Made by a program: the position numbers and the translations under genes. From a virus: 36,903 nucleotides of DNA. The DNA lies in IMG/VR virus record IMGVR_UViG_3300043449_000139, positions 1 to 36,903 of that record; one strand, given 5' to 3'. Position 1 is the stretch's first letter, and each line of letters starts with the position of its first letter. The notes under the pieces are model-generated. The model was not told where the DNA came from. It worked only from the letters and a program-made list of their open reading frames with translations, and made no database searches. Below, piece by piece: positions 14,062 through 20,866 of the stretch.

Positions 14062-14204
14062 AATGGTGAGCAATTCACATATCTGCCATCATTACAGATA
14101 AAACAAACTTGTGACCCTTTAGGGGTGTCGATTATGACTGTTTGACAAGCATAGGACAAACCCGACATAGTTAAGAAAACCATTAAGCATATAATTTTAT
14201 TCAT
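14058..14204 (-). CDS. Small secreted Cys-rich protein, 48 aa
   Basis: GGAGG lies 8 bases before the ATG at 14204. The product has a clear signal peptide (NKIICLMVFLTMSGLSYA) and a mature part of about 29 residues with four Cys (the first directly after SYA, then VCFICNDG and VNCSPL). The AC junction loosely resembles a lipobox but lacks the usual Leu at -3. Expected in the periplasm with disulfide bonds. Function unknown; an envelope-modifying or superinfection role is speculation. Confidence 0.65.
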   Translation of the reverse strand: MNKIICLMVFLTMSGLSYACQTVIIDTPKGSQVCFICNDGRYVNCSPL

Positions 14205-14205
14205 T

Positions 14206-14295
14206 TTAAAACCCTCCAGTCCGATAAGTATAAATAATTAGGGGTATCGTAAAACATAACAACCCCAATAGACAACCCTGTAAAAATTTAAGCAT
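14206..14295 (-). CDS. Tiny membrane protein, 29 aa
   Basis: GGGAGG lies 6 bases before the ATG at 14295. The product, MLKFLQGCLLGLLCFTIPLI followed by IYTYRTGGF, is a single hydrophobic helix with a short polar tail. Its last codons contain the ribosome site of the signal-peptide gene, so the two are coupled. It overlaps the previous gene by 8 bases. Confidence 0.5.
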   Translation of the reverse strand: MLKFLQGCLLGLLCFTIPLIIYTYRTGGF

Positions 14296-14476
14296 TTGAT
14301 ACCTCCCTCTTAACCATGTAATTAAAATATGCCTCAGCTAAGTCTAATTGAGACTTGCTAAAGCTGGCGATTGTCTTTGAGTGTGTGCCAACATTCTTCA
14401 TCACGTCAAAGCCTGTATTGCACTTTAAAACCCAATAAGAGCCTGATTCTTTAAGAATATATGATTCTTTAATCAT
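14288..14476 (-). CDS. Hypothetical protein, 62 aa
   Basis: Not recognised. It looks like a small beta-alpha protein (ESYILKESGSYWVLKCNTGF, then SKSQLDLAEAYFNYMVKRE). The start at 14476 overlaps the previous gene by 8 bases. Its end contains the GGGAGG ribosome site of the tiny gene that follows. Confidence 0.6.
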   Translation of the reverse strand: MIKESYILKESGSYWVLKCNTGFDVMKNVGTHSKTIASFSKSQLDLAEAYFNYMVKREVSNA

Positions 14477-14708
14477 GGTTTGCCTCTTCCTTATGATTTT
14501 CTGCTATTTCATGCCAGTTAACTTCATCAAGAAAAGCGAGAGCATAAGACCTAGCTATTCCCTCGCTACTTTCTTCGATATAGCTTACAACATAATCTTT
14601 TAAGCTATCAGCATCGGTATAATATTCCGTTGCCCCGTCATCAAAGAATTCAAGATTAATTCTCCATGTAGCGTAATTTGTCCAGCCATTGTAAGTTTCT
14701 TGTTTCAT
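14469..14708 (-). CDS. Hypothetical NGWTNYATW protein, 79 aa
   Basis: I choose the ATG at 14708 with TTTGGAG upstream over the in-frame TTG at 14723. The N-terminal motif YNGWTNYATWRINLEFFD is shared by a widespread small phage protein family of unknown function (DUF7249-type, name from memory). The remainder is acidic and helical (DSLKDYVVSYIEESSEGIA). Confidence 0.7.
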   Translation of the reverse strand: MKQETYNGWTNYATWRINLEFFDDGATEYYTDADSLKDYVVSYIEESSEGIARSYALAFLDEVNWHEIAENHKEEANHD

Positions 14709-14737
14709 TTTGTAAATCTCCAAAGTTAGGATACTGA

Positions 14738-14932
14738 TTACGATTGTACATTATTAAAATAACTACCGAATGACTGACGTGCTACTAGGTTGGATGCTTT
14801 ATTCAGAATTAAGAAGTCTCCATCACACAAGTAAAACAGTTCAATTCTAAACTCAGTTTCACGAATGAATGTTATGTCTGAGCGTTGACTAAAACCTAAG
14901 GATAAAAGTACATTACGTTTTGATTGAATCAT
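14738..14932 (-). CDS. Hypothetical protein, 64 aa
   Basis: Not recognised. The product starts MIQSKRNVLLSLGFSQ and alternates hydrophobic and charged residues (ITFIRETEFRIELFYLCDGD), suggesting a small beta sheet. Its ATG lies two bases after the stop of the gene upstream, with AAAAGGAA available as ribosome site. Confidence 0.6.
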   Translation of the reverse strand: MIQSKRNVLLSLGFSQRSDITFIRETEFRIELFYLCDGDFLILNKASNLVARQSFGSYFNNVQS

Positions 14933-14934
14933 GA

Positions 14935-15087
14935 TTATTCCTTTTCTAAACGAGTGATTTGCTCTTCAACTGCATCAATTGCCAAGCGGACCTGGTCCAA
15001 TATTTCCCAATCACCTGCAACTAATAATAATTCATCTTCAACCCTCAATGCGTTCAAGAGTTCTGTGAGTGTGTTTTTGTTCATCAT
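14935..15087 (-). CDS. Small acidic helical protein, 50 aa (first gene of the minus-strand half)
   Basis: The ATG at 15087 (a second at 15084) opens a 50-aa frame starting MMNKNTLTELLNALRVEDEL and ending AVEEQITRLEKE, helical and acidic. AGAAAGG lies upstream. It is the last minus-strand gene before the large control region, so its transcript probably starts in 15.1-15.3 kb, where I find only weak promoter matches. Confidence 0.6.
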   Translation of the reverse strand: MMNKNTLTELLNALRVEDELLLVAGDWEILDQVRLAIDAVEEQITRLEKE

Positions 15088-15539
15088 GATTTATTGCCTT
15101 TCTTATCTACTGTTATTGAGAATGATTCTTATTTACTAATTGTATTGCTTGCTGCGATGAATGTAGTATCAGGATTAAAACACCTAGTGTATACCTAGGA
15201 CATACCCTAAGTTGCAAATAAACAACTATAACTATTTGTAATGATTCAGACCTTCTTTAGACTAAGGGTTTACCCTAATAAAATAGAGTTCTCCGACTGG
15301 GAATACTAACCTATCAAAACAGGCTAAAAGCTCTCAAAAGCTCTGTAATCGATTCCTATGTCATTGTCATGTTAGCCTGGCATTGTCTTGCTTTATCATG
15401 GGAATTGTTGTATCAACACAACTGTATGGATGAACAGTATCAGGTATTGATGTTAGTGGCTGCTAACTAAGTAGGTCTGATATGTCCCCCTGTAGTGGTG
15501 CAACATCGACATACACACAAGTCAGTGCAGACTAACTTA

Positions 15540-15582
15540 ATTGACTCTGTCCCCATTACAGATAATATTGACTCTGTCCCCA
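15540..15582. repeat. 16-bp direct repeat with -35-like cores
   Basis: ATTGACTCTGTCCCCA occurs at 15540-15555 and again at 15567-15582, 27 bp apart. Each contains TTGACT. The first is followed at 16 bp by TAATAT, so weak tandem promoters are possible. The reverse complement, TGGGGACAGAGTCAAT, also recalls end repeats that I associate with REP/IS200-type elements, from memory only. Confidence 0.75.
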
Positions 15583-15838
15583 ATATAGCGATACTGTGGT
15601 GTCAATACAACACTGTGGTATAGAAACAACGCTGCAGAATGACATAGGGGGGAGGGGTGTTGCTGATGTGTTAATGTTGTTGGAGGCGCCATAGCATACA
15701 AAAAGGTAAAATAGACTGTATTGCACTGCAATGTAAGTTACTGAAAATAAAAGATAAAATAGACAACATTGTTTAGAATGGAAAATGCTCACCTCTGAAG
15801 GAGGGTCTGCGGAGGCTAACACTGTTAAGGTAGCCCCG

Positions 15839-15864
15839 CAGTAAGTGCGTGAGTCACCTTACTG
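15839..15864 (+). repeat. Inverted repeat (hairpin) in control region
   Basis: CAGTAAGTG (15839-15847) pairs with CACCTTACTG (15855-15864), leaving one bulged C and a 7-base loop. It lies about 80 bases upstream of the structural promoter with no T-run after it. Possible operator or cruciform. Confidence 0.55.
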
Positions 15865-15942
15865 TGAACGCTGTCTGCGCTGCCGTAGGCGTCTTAGACA
15901 ACCCTATCCTAGATACTTTAAACACTGTTTATAAAATAATGC

Positions 15943-15971
15943 TTGACAGAATCACGAAAGTATGCTAAAAT
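15943..15971 (+). promoter_or_regulatory. Main structural-gene promoter
   Basis: TTGACA (15943-15948), 17-bp spacer, TAAAAT (15966-15971). The predicted start is near 15978, giving a leader of about 195 bases before terS. It is the only strong promoter ahead of the packaging and head genes. Confidence 0.9.
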
Positions 15972-15977
15972 CGCTTT

Positions 15978-16146
15978 ACAAGTGAAAAGCACACAATAAA
16001 GATACTGTATAGTCCCCTTCGGGACGACAAGTTATAGCGCCCTGTAGCACGGGGGACGAAAACCAATAGGTTGTCCCCCTCTCCGATAGCGAACAACGAA
16101 TCTTCCGATAGCACTCTATAGTATTTATAGGGCTTTAGTTTTTTTT
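15978..16146 (+). ncRNA. Structured leader / possible attenuator RNA
   Basis: Hairpin 1 is GTCCC (16012-16016) with GGGAC (16021-16025). Hairpin 2 is GGGGGAC (16051-16057) with GTCCCCC (16073-16079), enclosing AACC/GGTT with an AATA loop. TCCGATAGC occurs at 16082-16090 and 16104-16112. A terminator-like hairpin and eight T end the segment. The 5' GTCCC could also pair with the GGGGGAC of hairpin 2, so competing folds are possible. No small gene with a ribosome site is visible inside. It could be a short non-coding RNA, an attenuator for the structural operon, or both. Confidence 0.6.
16114..16146 (+). terminator. Rho-independent terminator-like element before terS
   Basis: Stem CTCTATA (16114-16120) and TATAGGG (16126-16132) with one GU pair and a 5-base loop, a 6-base gap, then TTTTTTTT (16139-16146). 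The stem is AT-rich and set slightly back from the T-run, so termination is likely partial, allowing read-through into terS. Confidence 0.6.
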
Positions 16147-16171
16147 ATGTCTCCTATTAGGATAAAGACTC

Positions 16172-16636
16172 ATGTCAGATGATTTGTCTTCAAACGAAGT
16201 GTTGGTGGTTGAAAAACCTAAAAGACCAAAGATTAAACGACGTGAAGTTGTCAATGGGAAACCTAAGCGTGGTCGTCCAACAAAGGCGGCTATCGCCAAG
16301 AAAAAGAATCCCGGCATACTGGGTAGACCTCCCGGCGATGCTGCTAGGATTGCTGAGTTTAAGGCTAGACTACTAGCCACTGCTGGTGATAGTGTTATTA
16401 CAAAGATTATAGAGACTGCATTGGCGGATGGTCATCCAGCGCAAGGGGCAATGCTCAAGTTCTGTGGAGAACGATTATTACCATTATCTAGCTTTGAGGC
16501 TAAGAGTGGTGGCGGTACTCCGCAGATTAGTATTAATATTACTTCTTTGGGAGCGCCACAGATAGAAGAAGCTGAAGTAGTTGACAGTATTAGTTACACT
16601 GATGTAGAATATAAAACTGAAGGGACCGACTCGTAA
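16172..16636 (+). CDS. terS: Probable terminase small subunit
   Basis: A 154-aa basic protein encoded before the large terminase gene. The N-terminus has two AT-hook-like basic stretches (KRGRPTKAAIAKKK; GILGRPPGDAARIAEF). A helical region follows (KARLLATAGDSVITKIIETA) and GAMLKFCGERLLPL, with an acidic tail (EEAEVVDS). The layout fits small terminase or packaging proteins that recognise phage DNA and recruit the large subunit. AGGA lies about 10 bases before the ATG. It is the first gene after the leader RNA. The assignment rests on position and general character. Confidence 0.72.
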   Translation: MSDDLSSNEVLVVEKPKRPKIKRREVVNGKPKRGRPTKAAIAKKKNPGILGRPPGDAARIAEFKARLLATAGDSVITKIIETALADGHPAQGAMLKFCGERLLPLSSFEAKSGGGTPQISINITSLGAPQIEEAEVVDSISYTDVEYKTEGTDS

Positions 16637-16694
16637 GAGCTTTCAGCACGTCGCAGGTGCGTGCGGTCAAACACCTGTACCACTCCTCTGAAAG
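16624..16694 (+). other. Pseudoknot-like RNA element between terS and the HNH gene
   Basis: Three pairings are visible: GACCG (16624-16628) with CGGTC (16664-16668); CTTTCAG (16640-16646) with CTGAAAG (16688-16694); CAGGTG (16654-16659) with CACCTG (16672-16677). The first crosses the second, forming a pseudoknot. CTC-GTAA-GAG (16630-16639) is a small GNRA-capped stem, and CACG/CGTG (16647-16650, 16660-16663) is an alternative to the third. It starts over the terS stop and ends at the HNH ribosome site. Confidence 0.45.
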
Positions 16695-16701
16695 GGATAA
16701 A

Positions 16702-17112
16702 ATGATTAAATGTACGAAATGCGCTGTAGAGCGTCCTGAAACAGATTATCACTGGCACTATCGTGATAAAGGTATTAGAAGAAAACATTGTAAAATTTGT
16801 AGGTCTGCTGTTGAAAAGAAAAGACAACAACAAGATACATATAAAGTAAAACGACAAGACTATTGTTTACAAAAGAATTACGGTATTACAAAAGAAGAAT
16901 ACGAAGTTCGACTAGAAAAGCAAAACTACTCGTGTTTCTTGTGTAAAACAAAAATTGGGAATAAAGCCTTAGCTGTAGACCATTGTCATACCACAGGCGC
17001 TGTAAGAGATTTATTATGTAGTCCTTGTAATACTGGACTAGGTTCTTTTAAAGACAATCCACAACTGCTAAAAGATGCAGCGGACTATATAGAAAAACAT
17101 GGCAGAACTTAA
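16702..17112 (+). CDS. Endonuclease VII-like HNH endonuclease at the terL start
   Basis: From the ATG at 16702 (GAAAGGGATAAA upstream) the product is 136 aa. N-terminal zinc pairs CTKCAVERP and CKICRSA are followed by YGITKEEYEVRL, CFLCKTKIGNK, VDHCHTTGAVRDLLCSPCNTGLG and an ADYIEKH helix. It is the same family as 1917-2312. The frame is open back to 16621 but has no good earlier start. The 3' end overlaps the terL start by 14 bases. Lying between terS and terL, it is best read as a homing endonuclease inserted at the terL start and using the terL ribosome site. Confidence 0.87.
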   Translation: MIKCTKCAVERPETDYHWHYRDKGIRRKHCKICRSAVEKKRQQQDTYKVKRQDYCLQKNYGITKEEYEVRLEKQNYSCFLCKTKIGNKALAVDHCHTTGAVRDLLCSPCNTGLGSFKDNPQLLKDAADYIEKHGRT

Positions 17113-18352
17113 TTTTGAATTACTAAATTGGCAAAGACAGGTTTTTACTGATAAAACCAGATTTAAGGTAATTGCAGCAGGAAGACGTTGTGGTAAATCT
17201 CGGTTATCCGCAATAACATTGTTGATTGAAGGATTAAACTGTCCTAAAGGGTCATCCGTTATGTACGTGGCTCCGACCCTTGGACAAGCTAGAACAATTA
17301 TTTTTGACCTGTTACAAGACTTAGGTAGACAAGTAATTAAATCAGCGCATATTAATAATCTTGAAATTACACTGATTAATGATATAAAGATTTTGGTACG
17401 TGGTGCAGATAATCCTGACTCATTAAGGGGTGTTTCACTATCATATCTTGTAATGGATGAAATGGCATTTATTAAACCAGAGATTTGGGAACGAGTGCTT
17501 CGTGCTGCGTTGTCAGATAAAAAAGGTAGAGCGATGTTTATTTCTACCCCTTCTGGTCGCAATCACTTCTATGAGTGGTTCCAGTTAGGACAGTCAGGCG
17601 ACGATGAGGATTGGAAATCTTGGCACTTTACCACTGCAGATAACGAGACAATTGACCCTAAAGAGATTGAAGCAGCAAAGCGGACATTAAGTTCCTTTGC
17701 GTTTAACCAAGAGTATTTGTCTTCCTTTAACAATGCTGGTTCTGGATTGTTTAAAGAAGAGTGGATTAAGTTCGGTGAAGAACCTAAGAATGGTTCATGG
17801 TACATTGCAGTTGACTGTGCTGGCTTTGAAGAAGTCGGTAAGAAGCAAACCAATAAACGATTAGATAAAACCGCAATAGCGTGTGTAAAGGTAGATAACG
17901 ATAATGTGTGGTTTGTGGACAAGATTGAATGTGGTCGTTGGTCAACTGAAGACACTGCACTGCGAATACTCAAAAACATACAAGAGTATCAGCCGCTGGC
18001 AGTAGGGATTGAGCGAGGAATCGCTAAGCAAGCTATTATGAATCCTTTGATGGATGCGATGCGTAGGATGAACTGTTACGCTCACATTGAAGAATTGACG
18101 CATGGTAACAAAAAGAAAGTAGATAGAGTTACTTGGGCGCTACAGGGTAACTTTGAGCATGGTAGGATTGTGCTGAACGCTGAAACTGACTTTGATTTAT
18201 TTGTAGATGAGTTGTTGATGTTTCCAACGCAAGGTGTACACGACGATACTGTCGATGCTCTAGCGTACATTGAACAAATCGTAAGACCTAACTTTGATGC
18301 TGATGATGGCGGAGATGAGTGGGAAACTTTAGATGTGATAAGCGGATACTAA
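17099..18352 (+). CDS. terL: Terminase large subunit
   Basis: A 417-aa ATPase-nuclease that drives DNA into proheads and cuts it. The ATPase domain has Walker A AAGRRCGKS (residues 26-34) and Walker B LVMDEMAF near 120, followed by FISTPSGRNHFYEWF (coupling motif). The RNase H-like nuclease domain has YIAVDCAG near 238, GIERG near 303 and HDDTVDALAY near 380, giving the expected acidic residues. The ATG at 17099 lies inside the HNH gene and has little ribosome site of its own, so expression probably relies on coupling. The next gene follows after one base. Confidence 0.95.
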   Translation: MAELNFELLNWQRQVFTDKTRFKVIAAGRRCGKSRLSAITLLIEGLNCPKGSSVMYVAPTLGQARTIIFDLLQDLGRQVIKSAHINNLEITLINDIKILVRGADNPDSLRGVSLSYLVMDEMAFIKPEIWERVLRAALSDKKGRAMFISTPSGRNHFYEWFQLGQSGDDEDWKSWHFTTADNETIDPKEIEAAKRTLSSFAFNQEYLSSFNNAGSGLFKEEWIKFGEEPKNGSWYIAVDCAGFEEVGKKQTNKRLDKTAIACVKVDNDNVWFVDKIECGRWSTEDTALRILKNIQEYQPLAVGIERGIAKQAIMNPLMDAMRRMNCYAHIEELTHGNKKKVDRVTWALQGNFEHGRIVLNAETDFDLFVDELLMFPTQGVHDDTVDALAYIEQIVRPNFDADDGGDEWETLDVISGY

Positions 18353-18353
18353 T

Positions 18354-18770
18354 ATGAAATGTCCTATTGCGACACAAGATGTAAAAGTAAATCTTAAAAA
18401 CAGAGACTGGGCATTTAAGAATGTCGGATATGGTCCTGCTAATCCAGATGAGCCTAATGGTGCTTTCTGGAACGCTAAAGCAAATGAATGGCAGACTGAT
18501 GTAAAACAAGCTAAGTCTATGCGTTGTGGTAACTGCTCTGCCTTTATTCAAACCCATGACATGATGGAATGTATTCGTACTGGCATTGACGCAGAAAAAG
18601 AAAGCTATGCAGAAGATGTAGTAGAGTCTGCTGGTTTAGGTTTTTGTGAACTGTTTGACTTTAAGTGTGCAGATACTCGTACTTGCAACGCTTGGCTCGT
18701 TGGTGGTCCGATTACCAATGAAAAAGAAGAATACATTGATGAACCCTTTAAAGATTCAACCGAAGACTAA
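18354..18770 (+). CDS. Conserved-type Cys-rich protein between terL and portal
   Basis: A 138-aa protein with Cys at MKCP, MRCGNCSAF, GLGFCELFDFKCAD and RTCNAWLVGGP, plus MECIRTG. The last Cys cluster and GGPI recall a phage family compared with high-potential iron-sulfur proteins, from memory. It might bind a metal or an Fe-S cluster. Its location among head genes suggests a virion or assembly role, but nothing proves it. Confidence 0.7.
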   Translation: MKCPIATQDVKVNLKNRDWAFKNVGYGPANPDEPNGAFWNAKANEWQTDVKQAKSMRCGNCSAFIQTHDMMECIRTGIDAEKESYAEDVVESAGLGFCELFDFKCADTRTCNAWLVGGPITNEKEEYIDEPFKDSTED

Positions 18771-18778
18771 GGAATATA

Positions 18779-20779
18779 ATGGCTGAGAAAATGGACATGA
18801 ACGAAGGCACTAAGTGGGAAGAACCCTCTGAGTCCGATAACGAATTAACAGCGTTTGTTGTTGCACACTGTAATCGCTGGAGAGATAGTCGTGACCAGAA
18901 CTACTTAGAAGACTGGCAAGAATACGAGCGTATCTTTCGTGGTGTCTGGGCTTCTGAAGACAGGACTCGTGATTCAGAGCGTAGCCGCCTAATCAGTCCA
19001 GCCACTCAGCAAGCGGTAGAAACCCGCCACGCTGAAATCATGGAAGCTGTGTTTGGTAATGGTGAGTTCTTTGACATTAAAGACGACATTGAAGACTACA
19101 ATGGTAACAAGATGGATGTTGAAGCACTCAAGTCTTTATTAAAAGAAGACTTAGAGCGTTACAAGATTCGTAAAGCGGTAGACTCAATTGAACTGATGGC
19201 AGAGATTTATGGTACTGGTATCGGTGAAATTATGGTTAAGACCGATAAAGAGTACATTCCTCAGACTCAAGCTATTCCGGGCAGTGACCAAGCAGCCTAC
19301 GGAGTGCAAGAAAAAGAAGTATTCTTTGTAAAAGTCAACCCAGTTAACCCTAAGAACTTCTTGATTGACCCTAACGCTACTTCGATTGACGAAGCAATGG
19401 GTGTTGCAATTGAGAAGTTTGTCTCTATCCACAAAGTGGTAGAAGGCATGGAAAAGGGTATTTATCGTAAGGTTAACATTGGACCTGCTGGAATAGATGA
19501 CGACCTAGAAGTAACTCAAGAAGTTATTCAATATCAAGATGACAAGGTTAAACTCTTAACTTACTACGGATTAGTCCCTAGAGAGTATTTAGAAGCTCTT
19601 GAGAACGACGGAGAAGAGGTAGTTGACCTGTTCCCAGATGATTCAGTTGCAGACAACTACAGCGACCTCGTAGAGGCTATTGTGGTCATTGCTAATGATG
19701 GTTTACTCCTCAAGGCTGAGAAGAACCCCTACATGATGAAAGACCGTCCTGTAGTTGCGTATCAGGATGACACAGTACCGAATCGTTTCTGGGGTCGTGG
19801 CACAGTTGAGAAAGCCTACAATATGCAAAAGGCTATCGACGCACAACTTCGTAGCCATTTAGACAGTCTTGCATTGACAACTGCTCCGATGATTGCAATG
19901 GACGCTACTCGCTTACCTCGTGGCGCTAAATTTGAAGTTAAACCCGGTAAAGCTATTCTCACTAACGGCAATCCGTCTGAGATTATGATGCCTTTTCACT
20001 TTGGCACAACAAGTCCTGAGTCTGCTGCTACTGCTCGTGAGTTTGAGCGTATGTTGTTGATGGCAACTGGTACTTTAGACAGCCAAGGAATGGTTACACA
20101 GGCTTCTCGTGATTCTAGCGGTGCTGGTATGTCAATGGCTGTGTCTGGAATTATCAAGAAATACAAGCGCACCCTAACAAACTTCCAAGAAGACTTCATG
20201 GTTCCATTGATTAAGAAGGCTGCTTTCCGTTATATGCAATTTGACCCTGAGCGTTATCCTTCTGTAGACATGAAGTTCATTCCTACCGCTACTTTGGGTA
20301 TTATGGCTCGTGAATACGAACAACAACAGCTCATTGGCTTGTTGCAAACACTAGGACCTAACACTCCTGTATTGCCTATTATCCTTAAAGGCATTATTGC
20401 GAACTCCAGTCTGTCAAATCGTGCTGAAATGGAAGCTGCTCTGACACAAATGAGTCAACCTGACCCAGCGCAAGCACAAATGCAACAAATGGCAGTGCAG
20501 ATGGACATGGAACAGAAGCAAGCAACCACTCAATCGTTGCAAGCTAGAGCGCAAAGAGACCAAGCAGAAGCACAAAAGACTGTAGTTGAGACCCAATTAC
20601 TGCCTGAAGAGCTAAAAGCAAAGGTTATTAGTTCACTTTCTACCAATATTGAAGGCGATAACGCACAAATGCAGTTTGAACAACGTGCCAAAATTGCTGA
20701 TTTGATGCTCAAAGAGAAAGATATTGAGAACAAAGGCAAGATTGTAGAATTACAGATGCAGAAAAACCGTCAAATGTAA
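18779..20779 (+). CDS. Portal protein
   Basis: A 666-aa protein typical in size for podovirus portals, forming the dodecameric DNA gate of the capsid. Features: RDQNYLEDWQEYERIFRG near the start; a long central mixed domain; VPNRFWGRGTVEKAYNMQKA and QLRSHLDSLALTTAPMIAMD, portal-type crown and clip helices; a C-terminal Gln-rich coiled coil from about 560 (AQMQQMAVQMDMEQKQ; IENKGKIVELQMQKN) that may form the barrel. Start at 18779 with AGGAATATA upstream. It follows terL and precedes scaffold and capsid genes, the standard order. Confidence 0.92.
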   Translation: MAEKMDMNEGTKWEEPSESDNELTAFVVAHCNRWRDSRDQNYLEDWQEYERIFRGVWASEDRTRDSERSRLISPATQQAVETRHAEIMEAVFGNGEFFDIKDDIEDYNGNKMDVEALKSLLKEDLERYKIRKAVDSIELMAEIYGTGIGEIMVKTDKEYIPQTQAIPGSDQAAYGVQEKEVFFVKVNPVNPKNFLIDPNATSIDEAMGVAIEKFVSIHKVVEGMEKGIYRKVNIGPAGIDDDLEVTQEVIQYQDDKVKLLTYYGLVPREYLEALENDGEEVVDLFPDDSVADNYSDLVEAIVVIANDGLLLKAEKNPYMMKDRPVVAYQDDTVPNRFWGRGTVEKAYNMQKAIDAQLRSHLDSLALTTAPMIAMDATRLPRGAKFEVKPGKAILTNGNPSEIMMPFHFGTTSPESAATAREFERMLLMATGTLDSQGMVTQASRDSSGAGMSMAVSGIIKKYKRTLTNFQEDFMVPLIKKAAFRYMQFDPERYPSVDMKFIPTATLGIMAREYEQQQLIGLLQTLGPNTPVLPIILKGIIANSSLSNRAEMEAALTQMSQPDPAQAQMQQMAVQMDMEQKQATTQSLQARAQRDQAEAQKTVVETQLLPEELKAKVISSLSTNIEGDNAQMQFEQRAKIADLMLKEKDIENKGKIVELQMQKNRQM

Positions 20780-20788
20780 AGAAATGCC

Positions 20789-20817
20789 TTGACTTTTTAA
20801 TAAAGTTGTGGTAAAAT
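20789..20817 (+). promoter_or_regulatory. Promoter for scaffold and capsid genes
   Basis: TTGACT (20789-20794), 17-bp spacer, TAAAAT (20812-20817). The expected start is near 20824. Just downstream a near-palindrome centred on AGTACT (20832-20845) and AAGT repeats may form an operator. It would boost scaffold and capsid transcription. Confidence 0.85.
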
Positions 20818-20866
20818 ACTAAAAATAAGTAAGTAAGTACTCACTTCTCCTAAAGGACAAAGAAGA

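Larger units (their letters stand above)
15088..16171. other. Main non-coding control region, possible origin
   Basis: About 1.08 kb without a credible gene, lying between the diverging replication and structural halves. Contents that I can see: CCTAG/CTAGG arms near 15.19 kb; AGGGT-TT-ACCCT at 15266-15276; AAAAGCTCT twice near 15.33 kb; a 16-bp direct repeat (15540, 15567); ACTGTGGT at 15593 and 15612; TAAAATAGAC twice near 15.71 and 15.76 kb; a hairpin at 15839-15864; a promoter at 15943; and a structured leader to 16146. Repeats plus divergence suggest transcription control and perhaps replication initiation. No recognised initiator site was found. Confidence 0.6.

Noticed and set aside
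14210-14258. 18-codon frame MFYDTPNYLYLSDW...
   Set aside because: It lies inside the 29-aa membrane peptide gene, with a poorer ribosome site and no distinguishing features.
15540-15582. Remnant of a REP/IS200-like mobile element
   Set aside because: Only two 16-bp repeats resemble such ends, from memory. There is no transposase or foldback structure, so it is kept only as a repeat.
15537-15822. Overlapping minus-strand frames in the control region (64 and 88 aa)
   Set aside because: Low-complexity, repeat-derived sequence (GDRVN twice), no ribosome site, no recognisable features; they coincide with the direct repeats.
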